A stretch of 30,039 bases of DNA from Bacillota bacterium (GTDB taxonomy: Bacteria; Bacillota; Clostridia; Lachnospirales; Lachnospiraceae): contig JAEWSD010000146.1 in the NCBI GenBank assembly GCA_023398615.1, positions 1 through 30,039 on the forward strand, in the 5' to 3' direction. Positions 14,449-22,297 of this stretch are shown piece by piece; the stretch's first letter is position 1, and each line of letters opens with the position of its first letter. The translations under genes were made by a program, and so were the position numbers. The notes under the pieces were generated by a model. The model worked only from the letters and a program-made list of their open reading frames with translations, was not told the origin of the DNA and ran no database searches.

Positions 14449-14880
14449 TTATAGATTGTTGCTATTGATACTTTTGTCCCGGTAAACCAGGTCTTTTCTT
14501 TCCTGAAAGCCTATAGCGCTCCAGAATGCGTTCCCGGACAGATTGGAATCAAAGGCAACTAAAGCGACCTTATTGACTCCTTCCTCCGAAAAGGCCATAA
14601 GCAGGGTTTCCACCATCCGCTTCCCGATCCCATTCTTCCGGTAAGGCTCTGCTACAACGGCATGATATATGTAGCCGCGCCGTCCGTCGTGGCCTCCCAG
14701 AATTGCGGCCGCAATCCTATTCTCAATTAACGCTACAAAGCATGTATTCGGATTCCGTTTAAGAAACCTGGATATTCCTGCTTCCGAATCATCAAGGCTT
14801 CTTAATCCCATGCCTTTCGTATTCTGCCACAGAATGTTCAGTTCATTGTAATCACTTATCAGCATTTTTCTGATCTCCAT
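14449..14880 (-). CDS. GNAT family N-acetyltransferase (YpeA-like)
   Basis: A 143-residue single-domain acetyl-CoA-dependent acetyltransferase. It has the full GNAT fold: MEIRKMLISDYNELNILW (strand 1/helix 1), CFVALIENRIAAAILGGHDGRRGYIYHAVV (strands 2-4) and the acetyl-CoA loop VAEPYRKNGIGKRMVETLL, matching the Q/RxxGxG/A signature, then ALVAFDSNLSGNAFWSAIGF. Overall resemblance is to YpeA/RimI-like small acetyltransferases. The start has a good site AGGGGAGG on the minus strand (complement of 14888-14895). Convergent to the unknown membrane protein gene and divergent from the next acetyltransferase. The acetylated substrate cannot be told. Confidence 0.88.
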   Translation of the reverse strand: MEIRKMLISDYNELNILWQNTKGMGLRSLDDSEAGISRFLKRNPNTCFVALIENRIAAAILGGHDGRRGYIYHAVVAEPYRKNGIGKRMVETLLMAFSEEGVNKVALVAFDSNLSGNAFWSAIGFQERKDLVYRDKSINSNNL

Positions 14881-15165
14881 GTCAAGCCTCCCCTTTCGTA
14901 AATGCCTGTTGGTTTCCTTCGATAGAATCGCAGCTTTTCACAGGCAGATTCATTCCACAAAGTGTATAATAATTCAAAGTTTTTTGCAATATAGCATAAA
15001 TATACGCTAATGTCAAACACTAAATTTATAAATATACATTGATTTGGAATGCCTTGCGCATCCAGGTTGATTTGGGCCAGGCGATATGATATATTAGCAT
15101 TATAAAAATGAATGAAAGGACCGTACTCCTATTTACAACAGATATGGCACGCGATAGGTGATAAT

Positions 15166-15705
15166 ATGCAGAATATTTTTACAAAGCGTTTGTTGATCAG
15201 ACGGTTTGCGGCAAGCGACTGGAAGGACTTGTATGAGTATCTTTCCGATGAAGAGGTAGTAAAGTTTGAACCGTATGAAGTCTTCACGGAAGAGCAGGCA
15301 AGGAAAGAGGCTGGCAGCAGGGAAACGAATGAAGCTTTCTATGCGGTATGTTTAAAAGACAGCGGCAAGCTGATCGGAAACCTGTATCTTAGCAGAGGTG
15401 ACTTTGAAACCTGGGAATTGGGTTATGTATTTAACCGCAGATACCAGGGCCGCGGGTATGCTTCCGAAAGTGCGGGGAGGCTGGTTGATCATGCCTTCGG
15501 GCAGCTGGGCGCAAGGCGTATCATAGCAATGTGCAATCCTGCAAATATCAGTTCCTGGAAGCTGTTGGAGCGTCTTAATATGAGACGTGAAGGTAAGCTT
15601 TTGCAAAATATTTATTTTAAACTGGACGAAAACGGAGCTCCGATCTGGCTTGATACCTATGAATATGCTATCCTGAAATCCGAATGGGACGGTTCCGACA
15701 TTTAA
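15166..15705 (+). CDS. GNAT family N-acetyltransferase (RimJ/RimL-like)
   Basis: A 179-residue protein of the Acetyltransf_3 type. It opens with FTKRLLIRRFAASDWKDLYEYLSDEEVVKF, the standard start of RimJ/RimL-like enzymes, and holds ELGYVFNRRYQGRGYASESAGRLVDHAF, with the acetyl-CoA motif QGRGYA, then ARRIIAMCNPANISSWKLLERLNMRREG. Close relatives acetylate protein N-termini, amines or small molecules; the substrate is unknown. I chose ATG 15166 (AGGTGAT 6 bp upstream and conserved family start) over the in-frame ATG at 15112, which has AAAGGA only downstream. About 285 bp separate it from the divergent acetyltransferase gene. Confidence 0.88.
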   Translation: MQNIFTKRLLIRRFAASDWKDLYEYLSDEEVVKFEPYEVFTEEQARKEAGSRETNEAFYAVCLKDSGKLIGNLYLSRGDFETWELGYVFNRRYQGRGYASESAGRLVDHAFGQLGARRIIAMCNPANISSWKLLERLNMRREGKLLQNIYFKLDENGAPIWLDTYEYAILKSEWDGSDI

Positions 15706-15728
15706 TATTTCATCTTAATCTGCGCATA

Positions 15729-15742
15729 CTATACGATAAAGA
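15729..15742. repeat. Possible remnant of the palindromic element
   Basis: CTATACGATAAAGA (15729-15742) matches the right arm of the elements at 1632 and 3375, but no left arm is present. It may be chance. Confidence 0.25.
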
Positions 15743-15778
15743 CGGCTTATCACTTGCAAGTAAGCAGGAAAGAGGGAT

Positions 15779-16216
15779 ATGGATATTATGATAAAATTAT
15801 GTAATAAAACCTTGAAATATATTCTTCTCTTCTTTATCGGCGGTTATACTTATTGCGGCATCGAATTATTGTTCCGGGGCTTTACACATATCTCCATGCT
15901 TGCGGCGGGAGGCATCTGTTTTATCCTTATCGGTTCTATGAACGAAGCATTTCCCCGCAGGATATCACTGCTGAGCCAGATGGTGCTGTCTGCCGTGATT
16001 ATTACCGCGGTAGAGTTCCTGTCGGGACTTATCGTAAATGTCTGGCTGGGCCTGAATGTCTGGGACTATTCGAAGCTGCCTTATAATTTCATGGGACAGA
16101 TATGTCTGCTCTATGCCAATATATGGTTTGTACTGTCACTGGCGGCAATCCTGCTGGATGATTTCCTCAGATATTTCCTGTTAGGCGAAGAAAAACCACA
16201 TTACAAAATATTATAA
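15779..16216 (+). CDS. CmpB-like putative ABC transporter membrane protein
   Basis: A 145-residue integral membrane protein with four likely helices (residues ~10-28, 36-53, 62-84, 104-132). The motif FFIGGYTYCGIELLFRGFTHISMLAAGGICF is the signature of the putative ABC-transporter type IV family (ABC_trans_CmpB), as is the later VWDYSKLPYNFMGQICL. Its function is unproven despite the name. The start is ambiguous: ATG 15779 has AGGAA 8 bp upstream, whereas ATG 15788 has GAGGG 11 bp upstream. No ATP-binding subunit lies nearby, which weakens the transporter idea. Confidence 0.75.
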   Translation: MDIMIKLCNKTLKYILLFFIGGYTYCGIELLFRGFTHISMLAAGGICFILIGSMNEAFPRRISLLSQMVLSAVIITAVEFLSGLIVNVWLGLNVWDYSKLPYNFMGQICLLYANIWFVLSLAAILLDDFLRYFLLGEEKPHYKIL

Positions 16217-16376
16217 CAGGTATATGCGGGAAGCGATAGAGACAGAAGAATAACATAGTTTCCCGCGTATTACAGTTCAGTCTATTGTACTGCGGGCGTT
16301 TGAACGCAGATTTATATGAATTCTTGAATATTTGAAGCGGTATAATTAAAAATGTGATACAATGAAAGCGGAATGA

Positions 16377-16403
16377 GGAATTACAAGCTTGCTTGTGAAT
16401 TCC
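16377..16403 (+). other. Leader hairpin 1 before the radical SAM gene
   Basis: GGAATTACAAGC (16377-16388) and GCTTGTGAATTCC (16391-16403) pair over 12 positions with one bulge and a loop of two T, so the real loop is wider. No T run follows. Confidence 0.5.
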
Positions 16404-16418
16404 GATTGGAGCAACAAG

Positions 16419-16445
16419 ATCATGAACATGCTTTATGTTCATGAT
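16419..16445 (+). other. Leader hairpin 2 before the radical SAM gene (perfect inverted repeat)
   Basis: ATCATGAACAT (16419-16429) and ATGTTCATGAT (16435-16445) are a perfect 11-bp inverted repeat around GCTTT. It could be an operator for a dimeric repressor or an RNA hairpin; 40 bp before the TTG start. An extended -10-like TGA-TACAAT (16355-16363) lies upstream of both hairpins. Confidence 0.55.
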
Positions 16446-16485
16446 ATAATAAAAAGCAGGACGAGGCATAGATTGGAGTTCTTCA

Positions 16486-18243
16486 TTGAAAATATTATTA
16501 ACGGCAATTAATGCAAAATACATACACACAAACCTTGCAGTATACAGTTTAAAAGCATTTGCGAAGGAATACAGGGAGCAGATTAAGCTGACGGAATTCA
16601 CGATAAATCATTATACGGATGATATCCTGCAATCCATTTACAGGGAGAAGCCGGATTTTATTGGGTTTTCCTGCTATATCTGGAATATTGCCGTTGTTGA
16701 AGAACTGTGTGTGGAACTTCGTAAGCTCCTGCCGGAAGCCAGGATATGGCTTGGCGGCCCGGAAGTATCCTATGATGCAAAGAAACGGCTTGAAATTGCC
16801 GGTTATGCGGACGGTATTATGATTGGGGAAGGGGAAGAGACCTTTAAGGAACTTCTGGACTACTATATCGCCCGGAAAGGGACGCTTCATGCAATAAAAG
16901 GAATTGTGTTCCGTGAAGATGCCGGGGTAACGGAGACTTTGCCGAGACCGGCCGCGGAGCTTGATAAATTTCCTTTCCCTTATGAGGATATCGGGCAGTT
17001 TAAGAATAAAATCATATACTATGAATCAATACGGGGATGCCCTTATTCCTGCAGCTATTGCCTTTCTTCTGTCGATAAAAGAGTCAGGCTTAAGAGCATA
17101 GAACTTGTACAGCGGGAACTGGACCTGTTTTTAAGCCATAAGGTCATGCAGGTGAAATTTGTGGACAGAACCTTTAACTGTAACCGTTTGCATGCTCTTA
17201 GCGTATGGAGATATATCAAAGAGCATGATAACGGTATTACTAATTTTCATTTCGAAATATCTGCCGATATTTTAGATGAGGAAGAACTGACACTCCTGAA
17301 TTCCATGCGAAAGGGCCTGGTGCAGCTGGAAATCGGGGTCCAGTCTACAAACCCTGAGACAATAAAGGCAATCTGCAGGCATATGGATTTAGGCAGGCTA
17401 AGCCATGCGGTTGACCGGATAAGCGAAGGGAACAATATCCATCAGCATCTGGATCTGATAGCGGGCTTGCCTTATGAGGACTATGCTTCCTTCCGTAATT
17501 CCTTTAATGACGTATATGCCATGAAACCGAACCAGCTCCAGTTGGGTTTTCTGAAAGTATTAAAGGGTTCCGGCATGCTGGATTCCTGCAAGAAGTTTGG
17601 GATATGCTACAAAAGCGTGCCGCCGTATGAAGTATTGTATACGGATTGGATGAGCTATGATGAGATCCTCAGCTTGAAAATCGTGGAGGATATGGTTGAA
17701 ACCTACTATAACAGCGGCCAGTTTAATTATGGTATAAAATATCTGGAGCACTTTTTTGAAACACCATTCGATCTGTATCGGGCATTGGGTTATTATTATG
17801 AATGGAAAGGCCTGAAAGGGATCAATCATTCCAGGATACGCAGATATGAAATCCTGATTGAATTTATGGACGAATACAGGAATGCCGCTTTACGGGGGAC
17901 ATATAGCAGGGAAGCGCTGTGCAGTATTCTGGTACATGACCTTTTCCTGAGAGAGAACCTCAAGAGCCGCCCGGACTTCGCGAATGACCAGGAGCAATAT
18001 AAAATACGGTATCGTAATTTTTACCTTGATGAACAAAAGCTGAGAGAATACCTGGATGGTGAAGCTGCCGGAGCCAGGATTGCCCAATTAAAGCAGTATC
18101 TTCACCTGGAGCATTTTGACATTGATGTACGGCGTACTGCCGAAACCGGAACGGCGGCAAAGGCAGACCAGTTTGTACTGTATGATTACCGGCACAGGGA
18201 CCCGTTGAATTCTGAGGCGAGGACTATGCTTGTAAGGCTTTAA
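16486..18243 (+). CDS. B12-binding-domain radical SAM protein with DUF4080
   Basis: A 585-residue protein in three parts. Residues 1-~135 form a cobalamin-binding-like Rossmann domain (MKILLTAINAKYIHTNLAVYSLK, IWLGGPEVSYD, IMIGEGEETFKELL). Residues ~170-400 are the radical SAM barrel, with the [4Fe-4S] motif CPYSCSYC (Cys 185, 189, 192) and the GVQSTNPETIKAI strand. The C-terminal ~200 residues match DUF4080. Such proteins cleave S-adenosylmethionine to start radical chemistry; the substrate is unknown, and the classic DxHxxG cobalamin motif is not evident. TTG 16486 has GGAG (16475-16478) 7 bp upstream. nth follows after 34 bp, so co-transcription is likely. Conserved in Clostridia. Confidence 0.87.
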   Translation: MKILLTAINAKYIHTNLAVYSLKAFAKEYREQIKLTEFTINHYTDDILQSIYREKPDFIGFSCYIWNIAVVEELCVELRKLLPEARIWLGGPEVSYDAKKRLEIAGYADGIMIGEGEETFKELLDYYIARKGTLHAIKGIVFREDAGVTETLPRPAAELDKFPFPYEDIGQFKNKIIYYESIRGCPYSCSYCLSSVDKRVRLKSIELVQRELDLFLSHKVMQVKFVDRTFNCNRLHALSVWRYIKEHDNGITNFHFEISADILDEEELTLLNSMRKGLVQLEIGVQSTNPETIKAICRHMDLGRLSHAVDRISEGNNIHQHLDLIAGLPYEDYASFRNSFNDVYAMKPNQLQLGFLKVLKGSGMLDSCKKFGICYKSVPPYEVLYTDWMSYDEILSLKIVEDMVETYYNSGQFNYGIKYLEHFFETPFDLYRALGYYYEWKGLKGINHSRIRRYEILIEFMDEYRNAALRGTYSREALCSILVHDLFLRENLKSRPDFANDQEQYKIRYRNFYLDEQKLREYLDGEAAGARIAQLKQYLHLEHFDIDVRRTAETGTAAKADQFVLYDYRHRDPLNSEARTMLVRL

Positions 18244-18277
18244 CGAAAAGCTTACATTAGGAAAAAGAGAGGATAAA

Positions 18278-18931
18278 ATGGCAAAGAGAAGAATTACAAA
18301 AGCGGAAAGAGAACGAACGGACAAAATACTGGCATTGCTCGATGAACACTATTCGGTACAGACAAAGTGCTATCTGAATCATGAAACCCCCTGGCAGCTG
18401 CTGATTGCAACCATATTAAGCGCACAATGCACGGATGCAAGGGTTAACATCGTGACACAGGGGCTGTTTGCAAAATATAAGAGTCTTGAGGACTTTGCAA
18501 ACGCAGACATCCGGGAGCTGGAGAAGGATATTCATTCCACCGGATTCTATCACAATAAGGCTGTTAATATCATTGCATGTGCAAGAACACTGGTACTTGA
18601 GTACGGCGGGGAGCTGCCCAGAGAGATCGGGGAGCTGACCAAATTAGCGGGTGTTGGGAGAAAGACGGCGAATGTCATAAGGGGAAATGTTTACGGGGAT
18701 CCAAGTATTGTTGTGGATACCCATGTTAAGCGAATATCGAGGAAGTTAGGCTTTACGAAGGAAGAGGATCCGGAGAAGATTGAATATGAGCTGATGGACC
18801 TGCTGCCGGAGGAACACTGGATATTATATAACATACAGATCATTGCACATGGAAGGAGCATATGTACGGCAAGGAACCCGAAATGCGGCGAATGTTTCCT
18901 GAATCATTTATGCAAATACAAGGAGATATAG
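18278..18931 (+). CDS. nth: Endonuclease III
   Basis: Nth is a bifunctional DNA glycosylase/AP lyase that removes oxidised pyrimidines in base excision repair. All hallmarks are visible in the 217 residues: helix-hairpin-helix LTKLAGVGRKTANVI with catalytic Lys 129, catalytic Asp 147 in VVDTHVKR, and the C-terminal [4Fe-4S] cluster Cys 196, 203, 206, 212 with the standard CX6CX2CX5C spacing. GAGG lies before ATG 18278. The length equals that of E. coli Nth (211). It is followed after 3 bp by a DEDDh exonuclease gene, a plausible repair pair. Confidence 0.97.
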   Translation: MAKRRITKAERERTDKILALLDEHYSVQTKCYLNHETPWQLLIATILSAQCTDARVNIVTQGLFAKYKSLEDFANADIRELEKDIHSTGFYHNKAVNIIACARTLVLEYGGELPREIGELTKLAGVGRKTANVIRGNVYGDPSIVVDTHVKRISRKLGFTKEEDPEKIEYELMDLLPEEHWILYNIQIIAHGRSICTARNPKCGECFLNHLCKYKEI

Positions 18932-18934
18932 GCA

Positions 18935-19678
18935 ATGGAAGGTAAAAAAACGAATCGGATCACTACCTTTGTCTGCTTTGACGTTGAAACTACGGGTTTA
19001 AATCCGGAGAATGACAGGATAATTGAAATCGGCGCGCTTAAGGTCAGGGAAGGAAGAATAACAGGAATATTTTCCGAATTCATTAATCCCGGCATTGCCC
19101 TGCCGGAAATGATTACCGGTCTGACGGGGATAACGGATGATATGCTTGCTAACGCTGGTACGGAAGCGGAGACGGTAAGGCGTTTCCTTGATTTTGCCGG
19201 GGAGGATGTGATGATCGGGCATAATATCATATTCGATTACGGTTTTGTTAAAACGGCGGCAGAAAGAGAACATATAAGCTTTGAGAGAATGGGGATCGAT
19301 ACGTTGGAGCTTTGCAGGAAACTGCATGGCGATCTGGACAGCAGAAGCCTGGAGAATATGTGCAGTTACTATCAAATCACGAATAACCGCGCCCACAGGG
19401 CTTATGAAGATGCCAGGGCAACAGCCTTGCTTTATGTGAAGCTGTGCAATGCGTTTTTTGACGGAAAGCCGGAATATTTTCTTCCGAAGCCACTGAAATT
19501 CAAGGTGAAGAAAACCCGCCCGATTACGATGAAACAAAAAAATTACTTGATAGATCTGTTGAAATATCATAAAATAGACAATGTATTATCCGGCATGGCA
19601 GAGATTGATACCCTAACACAAAACGAGGCTTCCAGATGGATTGACAGAATTATTTTAGAGCATGGAAGAATGCTTTAA
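18935..19678 (+). CDS. DnaQ-like DEDDh 3'-5' exonuclease with extra C-terminal domain
   Basis: A 247-residue nuclease of the DnaQ/PolC-epsilon superfamily. The DEDDh catalytic residues can be placed: Asp 16 and Glu 18 (CFDVETTGL), Asp 101 (GHNIIFDYGFV), His 154 and Asp 159 (AHRAYEDARAT). Residues ~1-175 are the exonuclease. The tail (about 180-247) begins with a basic linker PKPLKFKVKKTRP and ends with MKQKNYLIDLLKYHKI and LTQNEASRWIDRIILEHGRM. This tail resembles a small helical module found after some nucleases and single-strand-DNA proteins. AGGAGAT precedes ATG 18935, which is 3 bp after the nth stop, so the two are coupled. It is not a polymerase subunit fusion. Role probably in repair or processing. 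Confidence 0.88.
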   Translation: MEGKKTNRITTFVCFDVETTGLNPENDRIIEIGALKVREGRITGIFSEFINPGIALPEMITGLTGITDDMLANAGTEAETVRRFLDFAGEDVMIGHNIIFDYGFVKTAAEREHISFERMGIDTLELCRKLHGDLDSRSLENMCSYYQITNNRAHRAYEDARATALLYVKLCNAFFDGKPEYFLPKPLKFKVKKTRPITMKQKNYLIDLLKYHKIDNVLSGMAEIDTLTQNEASRWIDRIILEHGRML

Positions 19679-20305
19679 TTATGTCAGATAGGTCGACAGT
19701 TTTATTTCCTTCAGTGAATTTATAATGGAATCTTTCATCAGTGTTGAAAGAGATTCCGCCGTCTGTATCAAAGCATCGATTTTTTGAGCGGCGTTTGCAT
19801 CGGTTTCCTTATAAATCCTGGCAAGCAGTATATAATTCTTGCTGATATCGGTCTTACATTCAACACCGAATTCAAGTACCCCGGCCGCATCCCTGAACTG
19901 CTTCCGGTTATAAAGATATTCACCCCATTTATATATATCTTGAACCAGCAAGGTGTAATTGCTGTCGCATTCCGACAGAAAATTAATATTGGCAGTGCCG
20001 TATTTTAATTTTAAATCCGTATTGGAGATACCGGTAAGATTTAAAATGTGCTCTTTTGATAAAGCTTTTACGGAGTTTTGTACGGACAGCAGTTCTTCCT
20101 CCTCGGTTTCTGTGAAAGGAAGACGGTCTAGGGGTATTGTAATATAGTTAAGTTCTGAGATGTCCGTTTTTCGGGTGGCATTTGCCTGACGTTCCTTTTC
20201 CCAGAATTTATTCCGTTCATCCATGACCTTCCGGTTGGCTTTTCGCTTTCCGGTCTGTATCCATATAAAAAAGCTAAGCATTACAAGTGTTACAATAATA
20301 ACCAT
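19679..20305 (-). CDS. Unknown membrane-anchored protein with TPR-like C-terminus
   Basis: I do not recognise the family. The 208-residue protein has one N-terminal hydrophobic helix (MVIIVTLVMLSFFIWI) followed by positive residues (GKRKANRK), so it is anchored with the rest in the cytoplasm. The rest is helical. The second half (NYTLLVQDIYKWGEYLYNRKQFRDAAGVLEFGVECKTDISKNYILLARIYKE) looks like two tetratricopeptide repeats. The start is uncertain: ATG at 20305 has AAAGGA 9 bp upstream on the minus strand, while a TTG at 20323 would add six residues without a ribosome site. It is convergent to the exonuclease gene (stops abut) and divergent from a microprotein gene. Confidence 0.75.
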   Translation of the reverse strand: MVIIVTLVMLSFFIWIQTGKRKANRKVMDERNKFWEKERQANATRKTDISELNYITIPLDRLPFTETEEEELLSVQNSVKALSKEHILNLTGISNTDLKLKYGTANINFLSECDSNYTLLVQDIYKWGEYLYNRKQFRDAAGVLEFGVECKTDISKNYILLARIYKETDANAAQKIDALIQTAESLSTLMKDSIINSLKEIKLSTYLT

Positions 20306-20347
20306 AAGGATGATTCCTTTCAAAGTATAGAAAAAGAGGTGACAACA

Positions 20348-20455
20348 GTGAACTTTAATAACAGAAAAGTAAAAAAAATAATATCGTCGGTCATTATACT
20401 GATAATTGTATTATCTATGATTATTCCGGTAATCCTAAGTGCAATTATGTATTGA
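20348..20455 (+). CDS. 35-residue single-helix membrane microprotein
   Basis: GTG 20348 is preceded by GAGGTGAC (20336-20343) and opens a 35-codon frame ended by TGA (20453-20455). The product has a short basic head (MNFNNRKVKK) and one uninterrupted hydrophobic helix (IISSVIILIIVLSMIIPVIL), ending SAIMY. The layout, lysine-rich head plus one helix, resembles Prli42-type stressosome-anchoring microproteins of Firmicutes, but I cannot show homology. It diverges from the minus-strand membrane protein gene, with about 40 bp between starts. Good ribosome site and clear membrane-helix composition argue it is real. Confidence 0.6.
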   Translation: MNFNNRKVKKIISSVIILIIVLSMIIPVILSAIMY

Positions 20456-20517
20456 TATTTCTATTTATTATGAATATACATAATATATGTGAAAATGTCA
20501 AACTGTAAAATATCATC

Positions 20518-20545
20518 TTGATAATTCTCAATATTATGATACAAT
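20518..20545 (+). promoter_or_regulatory. Promoter for the VanW-like gene
   Basis: TTGATA (20518-20523), 16-bp spacer, TACAAT (20540-20545) with an extended TG at 20537-20538; about 33 nt to the start. Confidence 0.65.
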
Positions 20546-20578
20546 AGTTTCTAGCATGTGAAAAGGAGGCAAAGGATA

Positions 20579-22114
20579 ATGAGGAAGAAAAATATCGTAT
20601 TTACTACTATACTATTCTTAGCATTATTAATGATATCGATTACCAGCGGAACCAAGGCAACGGCTGCTTCTGAAGAAGAAGTCATTACCAAGGGCGTATA
20701 TATAGATTCCATCCATATCGGAGGCATGACTGTAAGTGAAGCAAAGCAGGCAATACAGGATTATGTAGATGACTTAGGAAACAGAAAAATAACGGTAAGT
20801 GTGGATGATCATTCGGAATCGGTCTCATTGGGAGAGCTTGATTATGATTATGTTGAGAACAATTATCTGGAAGAGGCCTTAAATATCGGCAAATCCGGCA
20901 ATCTGATAAAGAGGTACAAAGAGCTTAAGGATATTGAAGAAACAACGCTGGTATATCCCCTTGAATTTACGTTAAGTGATGAGAAGCTGAAGGATTTTAT
21001 AGAAAAAAAACTGGGACAGTATGATGTCCCGGCTGTGAATGCCGGAATAGCAAGAGAGAACGGCGGATTTGTCTATACGGACCACAAGGTCGGAAGAAAG
21101 GTTGAAGTGGATAAAACTGCGGAGACCATCCGGAAGGTGCTGTTAGAGGGATGGAACCAGCAGGATGTCACGGTCAGTGCCACGGTCGTTGATGACGTGC
21201 CGCTTTATACAAGGGATATTCTTGAGAAATGCACTTCCCTTCTCGGAACGTATTCTACAACCTACACCACATCCTCAGCCGACAGAGCGGGTAACCTTGC
21301 AAACGGTGCAAGGCTGATAACTAATACCGTGCTGTATCCCGGTGACGTATTCTCGGCACATGACAAGCTGGCGCCGTTTACCATAGCTAACGGGTATTAT
21401 GTGGCCGGTGCCTATTCCAACGGAAAAGTAATTGACAGTATCGGCGGCGGTGCCTGCCAGGTAACCACCACACTTTACAATGCGGTTCTGAATGCCGAAT
21501 TGGAGGTAGTGGAGAGATCCCCGCATTCCATGACGATCAGTTATGTGGATCTGTCAAGGGACGCTGCAATAGCCGGTGACTGGAAGGACCTGAAGTTTAA
21601 GAACAATATGGACGTGCCGGTTCTGATTGAGGCATATACCGTTGGCAGAAAGATAACCTTTAATATCTGGGGTTATGAGACAAGGGATACCGAGAACCGC
21701 AAAATTAAATTTGAAACAGTTGTTTTAAGTGAAAAACAGCCGGGAGCGGATGTAGTTACAAAGGATCCGACCCAGCCGACAACCTATGAGGTAACCACCC
21801 AGCCGGCGCATATCGGATATACGGCCGAGCTGTATAAGATAGTATATGAGAACGGTGTTGAAGTCAGCAGGACAAGGGTGAATAAGAGCGCATATAATGC
21901 TACGCCCCGTGAAGTTACAATAGGTACCAAAAAAGAAGAGGAAAAACCGGAGAAACCGGAGAAGCCTGAGAAACCAGATGAAGGAACACCGGTTACGGAA
22001 GAACCGGTTGATGAGATTCCGATTGAAGAAATTCAAAACGGTGATAATCCGACGGAAGAGGTCCCGGTTGAAGAGATTCCTCAGGAAGAGCTTCCCCAGG
22101 AAGTGCTTCCGTGA
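20579..22114 (+). CDS. Secreted VanW-family protein with peptidoglycan-binding and G5-like domains
   Basis: A 511-residue exported protein. A signal peptide covers residues 1-~31 (MRKKN then IVFTTILFLALLMISITSG, cut near ATAAS). Residues ~45-215 resemble two copies of the PG_binding_4 (YoaR-like) domain (GVYIDSIHIGGMTVSEAKQ). The VanW domain follows (LLGTYSTTY, NLANGARLITNTVLYPGDVFS, GGGACQVTTTLYNAVL, SPHSMTISYV). Next is a G5-like domain (AELYKIVYENGVEVSRTRVNKSAY). The last ~55 residues are low complexity with EKP repeats and EEIP/EELP units, probably a wall-spanning or disordered tail. ATG 20579 has AGGAGG (20564-20569) 9 bp upstream. VanW-like proteins are common in Clostridia and are not themselves resistance enzymes; no van operon is present. 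Confidence 0.88.
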   Translation: MRKKNIVFTTILFLALLMISITSGTKATAASEEEVITKGVYIDSIHIGGMTVSEAKQAIQDYVDDLGNRKITVSVDDHSESVSLGELDYDYVENNYLEEALNIGKSGNLIKRYKELKDIEETTLVYPLEFTLSDEKLKDFIEKKLGQYDVPAVNAGIARENGGFVYTDHKVGRKVEVDKTAETIRKVLLEGWNQQDVTVSATVVDDVPLYTRDILEKCTSLLGTYSTTYTTSSADRAGNLANGARLITNTVLYPGDVFSAHDKLAPFTIANGYYVAGAYSNGKVIDSIGGGACQVTTTLYNAVLNAELEVVERSPHSMTISYVDLSRDAAIAGDWKDLKFKNNMDVPVLIEAYTVGRKITFNIWGYETRDTENRKIKFETVVLSEKQPGADVVTKDPTQPTTYEVTTQPAHIGYTAELYKIVYENGVEVSRTRVNKSAYNATPREVTIGTKKEEEKPEKPEKPEKPDEGTPVTEEPVDEIPIEEIQNGDNPTEEVPVEEIPQEELPQEVLP

Positions 22115-22140
22115 GACGCTGATACCGTTGGCATGCAGTC

Positions 22141-22161
22141 TTTGTCAAACATTCTGACAAA
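22141..22161. promoter_or_regulatory. Inverted repeat TTTGTCA-N7-TGACAAA
   Basis: A perfect 7-bp inverted repeat with 7-nt spacer (22141-22147 and 22155-22161) between the VanW stop and its terminator. It could be an operator; the first half extended reads TTTGTCAAA, which also fits a Spo0A box. Confidence 0.35.
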
Positions 22162-22183
22162 ATACAGAAATTACCGTTACCAT

Positions 22184-22230
22184 AGAATATGAGGGTGAAT
22201 TCCGATGGAAATTCATTCTCATATTCTTTC
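22184..22230 (+). terminator. Probable terminator after the VanW-like gene
   Basis: AGAATATGAG and CTCATATTCT, extended by GGTGAATT/AATTCATT, form a ~20-bp stem (22184-22227) with a short loop near GATG, followed by TTTC. The T run is short. Confidence 0.65.
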
Positions 22231-22297
22231 TGTTACAAGGGAATCGGCTATGTAATAAAGCTTTACAGGTTGTCGAATGGGTAACTTAGGAGGAATA

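Noticed and set aside
14394..14465. 23-codon frame starting ATGCCCCCC
   Set aside because: No ribosome site, cysteine-rich unlikely composition, and it runs into the convergent acetyltransferase gene.
14881..15111. Promoter for the minus-strand acetyltransferase in the divergent gap
   Set aside because: The best pair (TTGCAA and TATACA on the minus strand) has only 15-bp spacing, too weak to list.
20579..22114. Vancomycin resistance gene
   Set aside because: The VanW domain is common in Clostridia wall proteins; there is no vanA/H/X/S/R neighbour, so no resistance role is supported.
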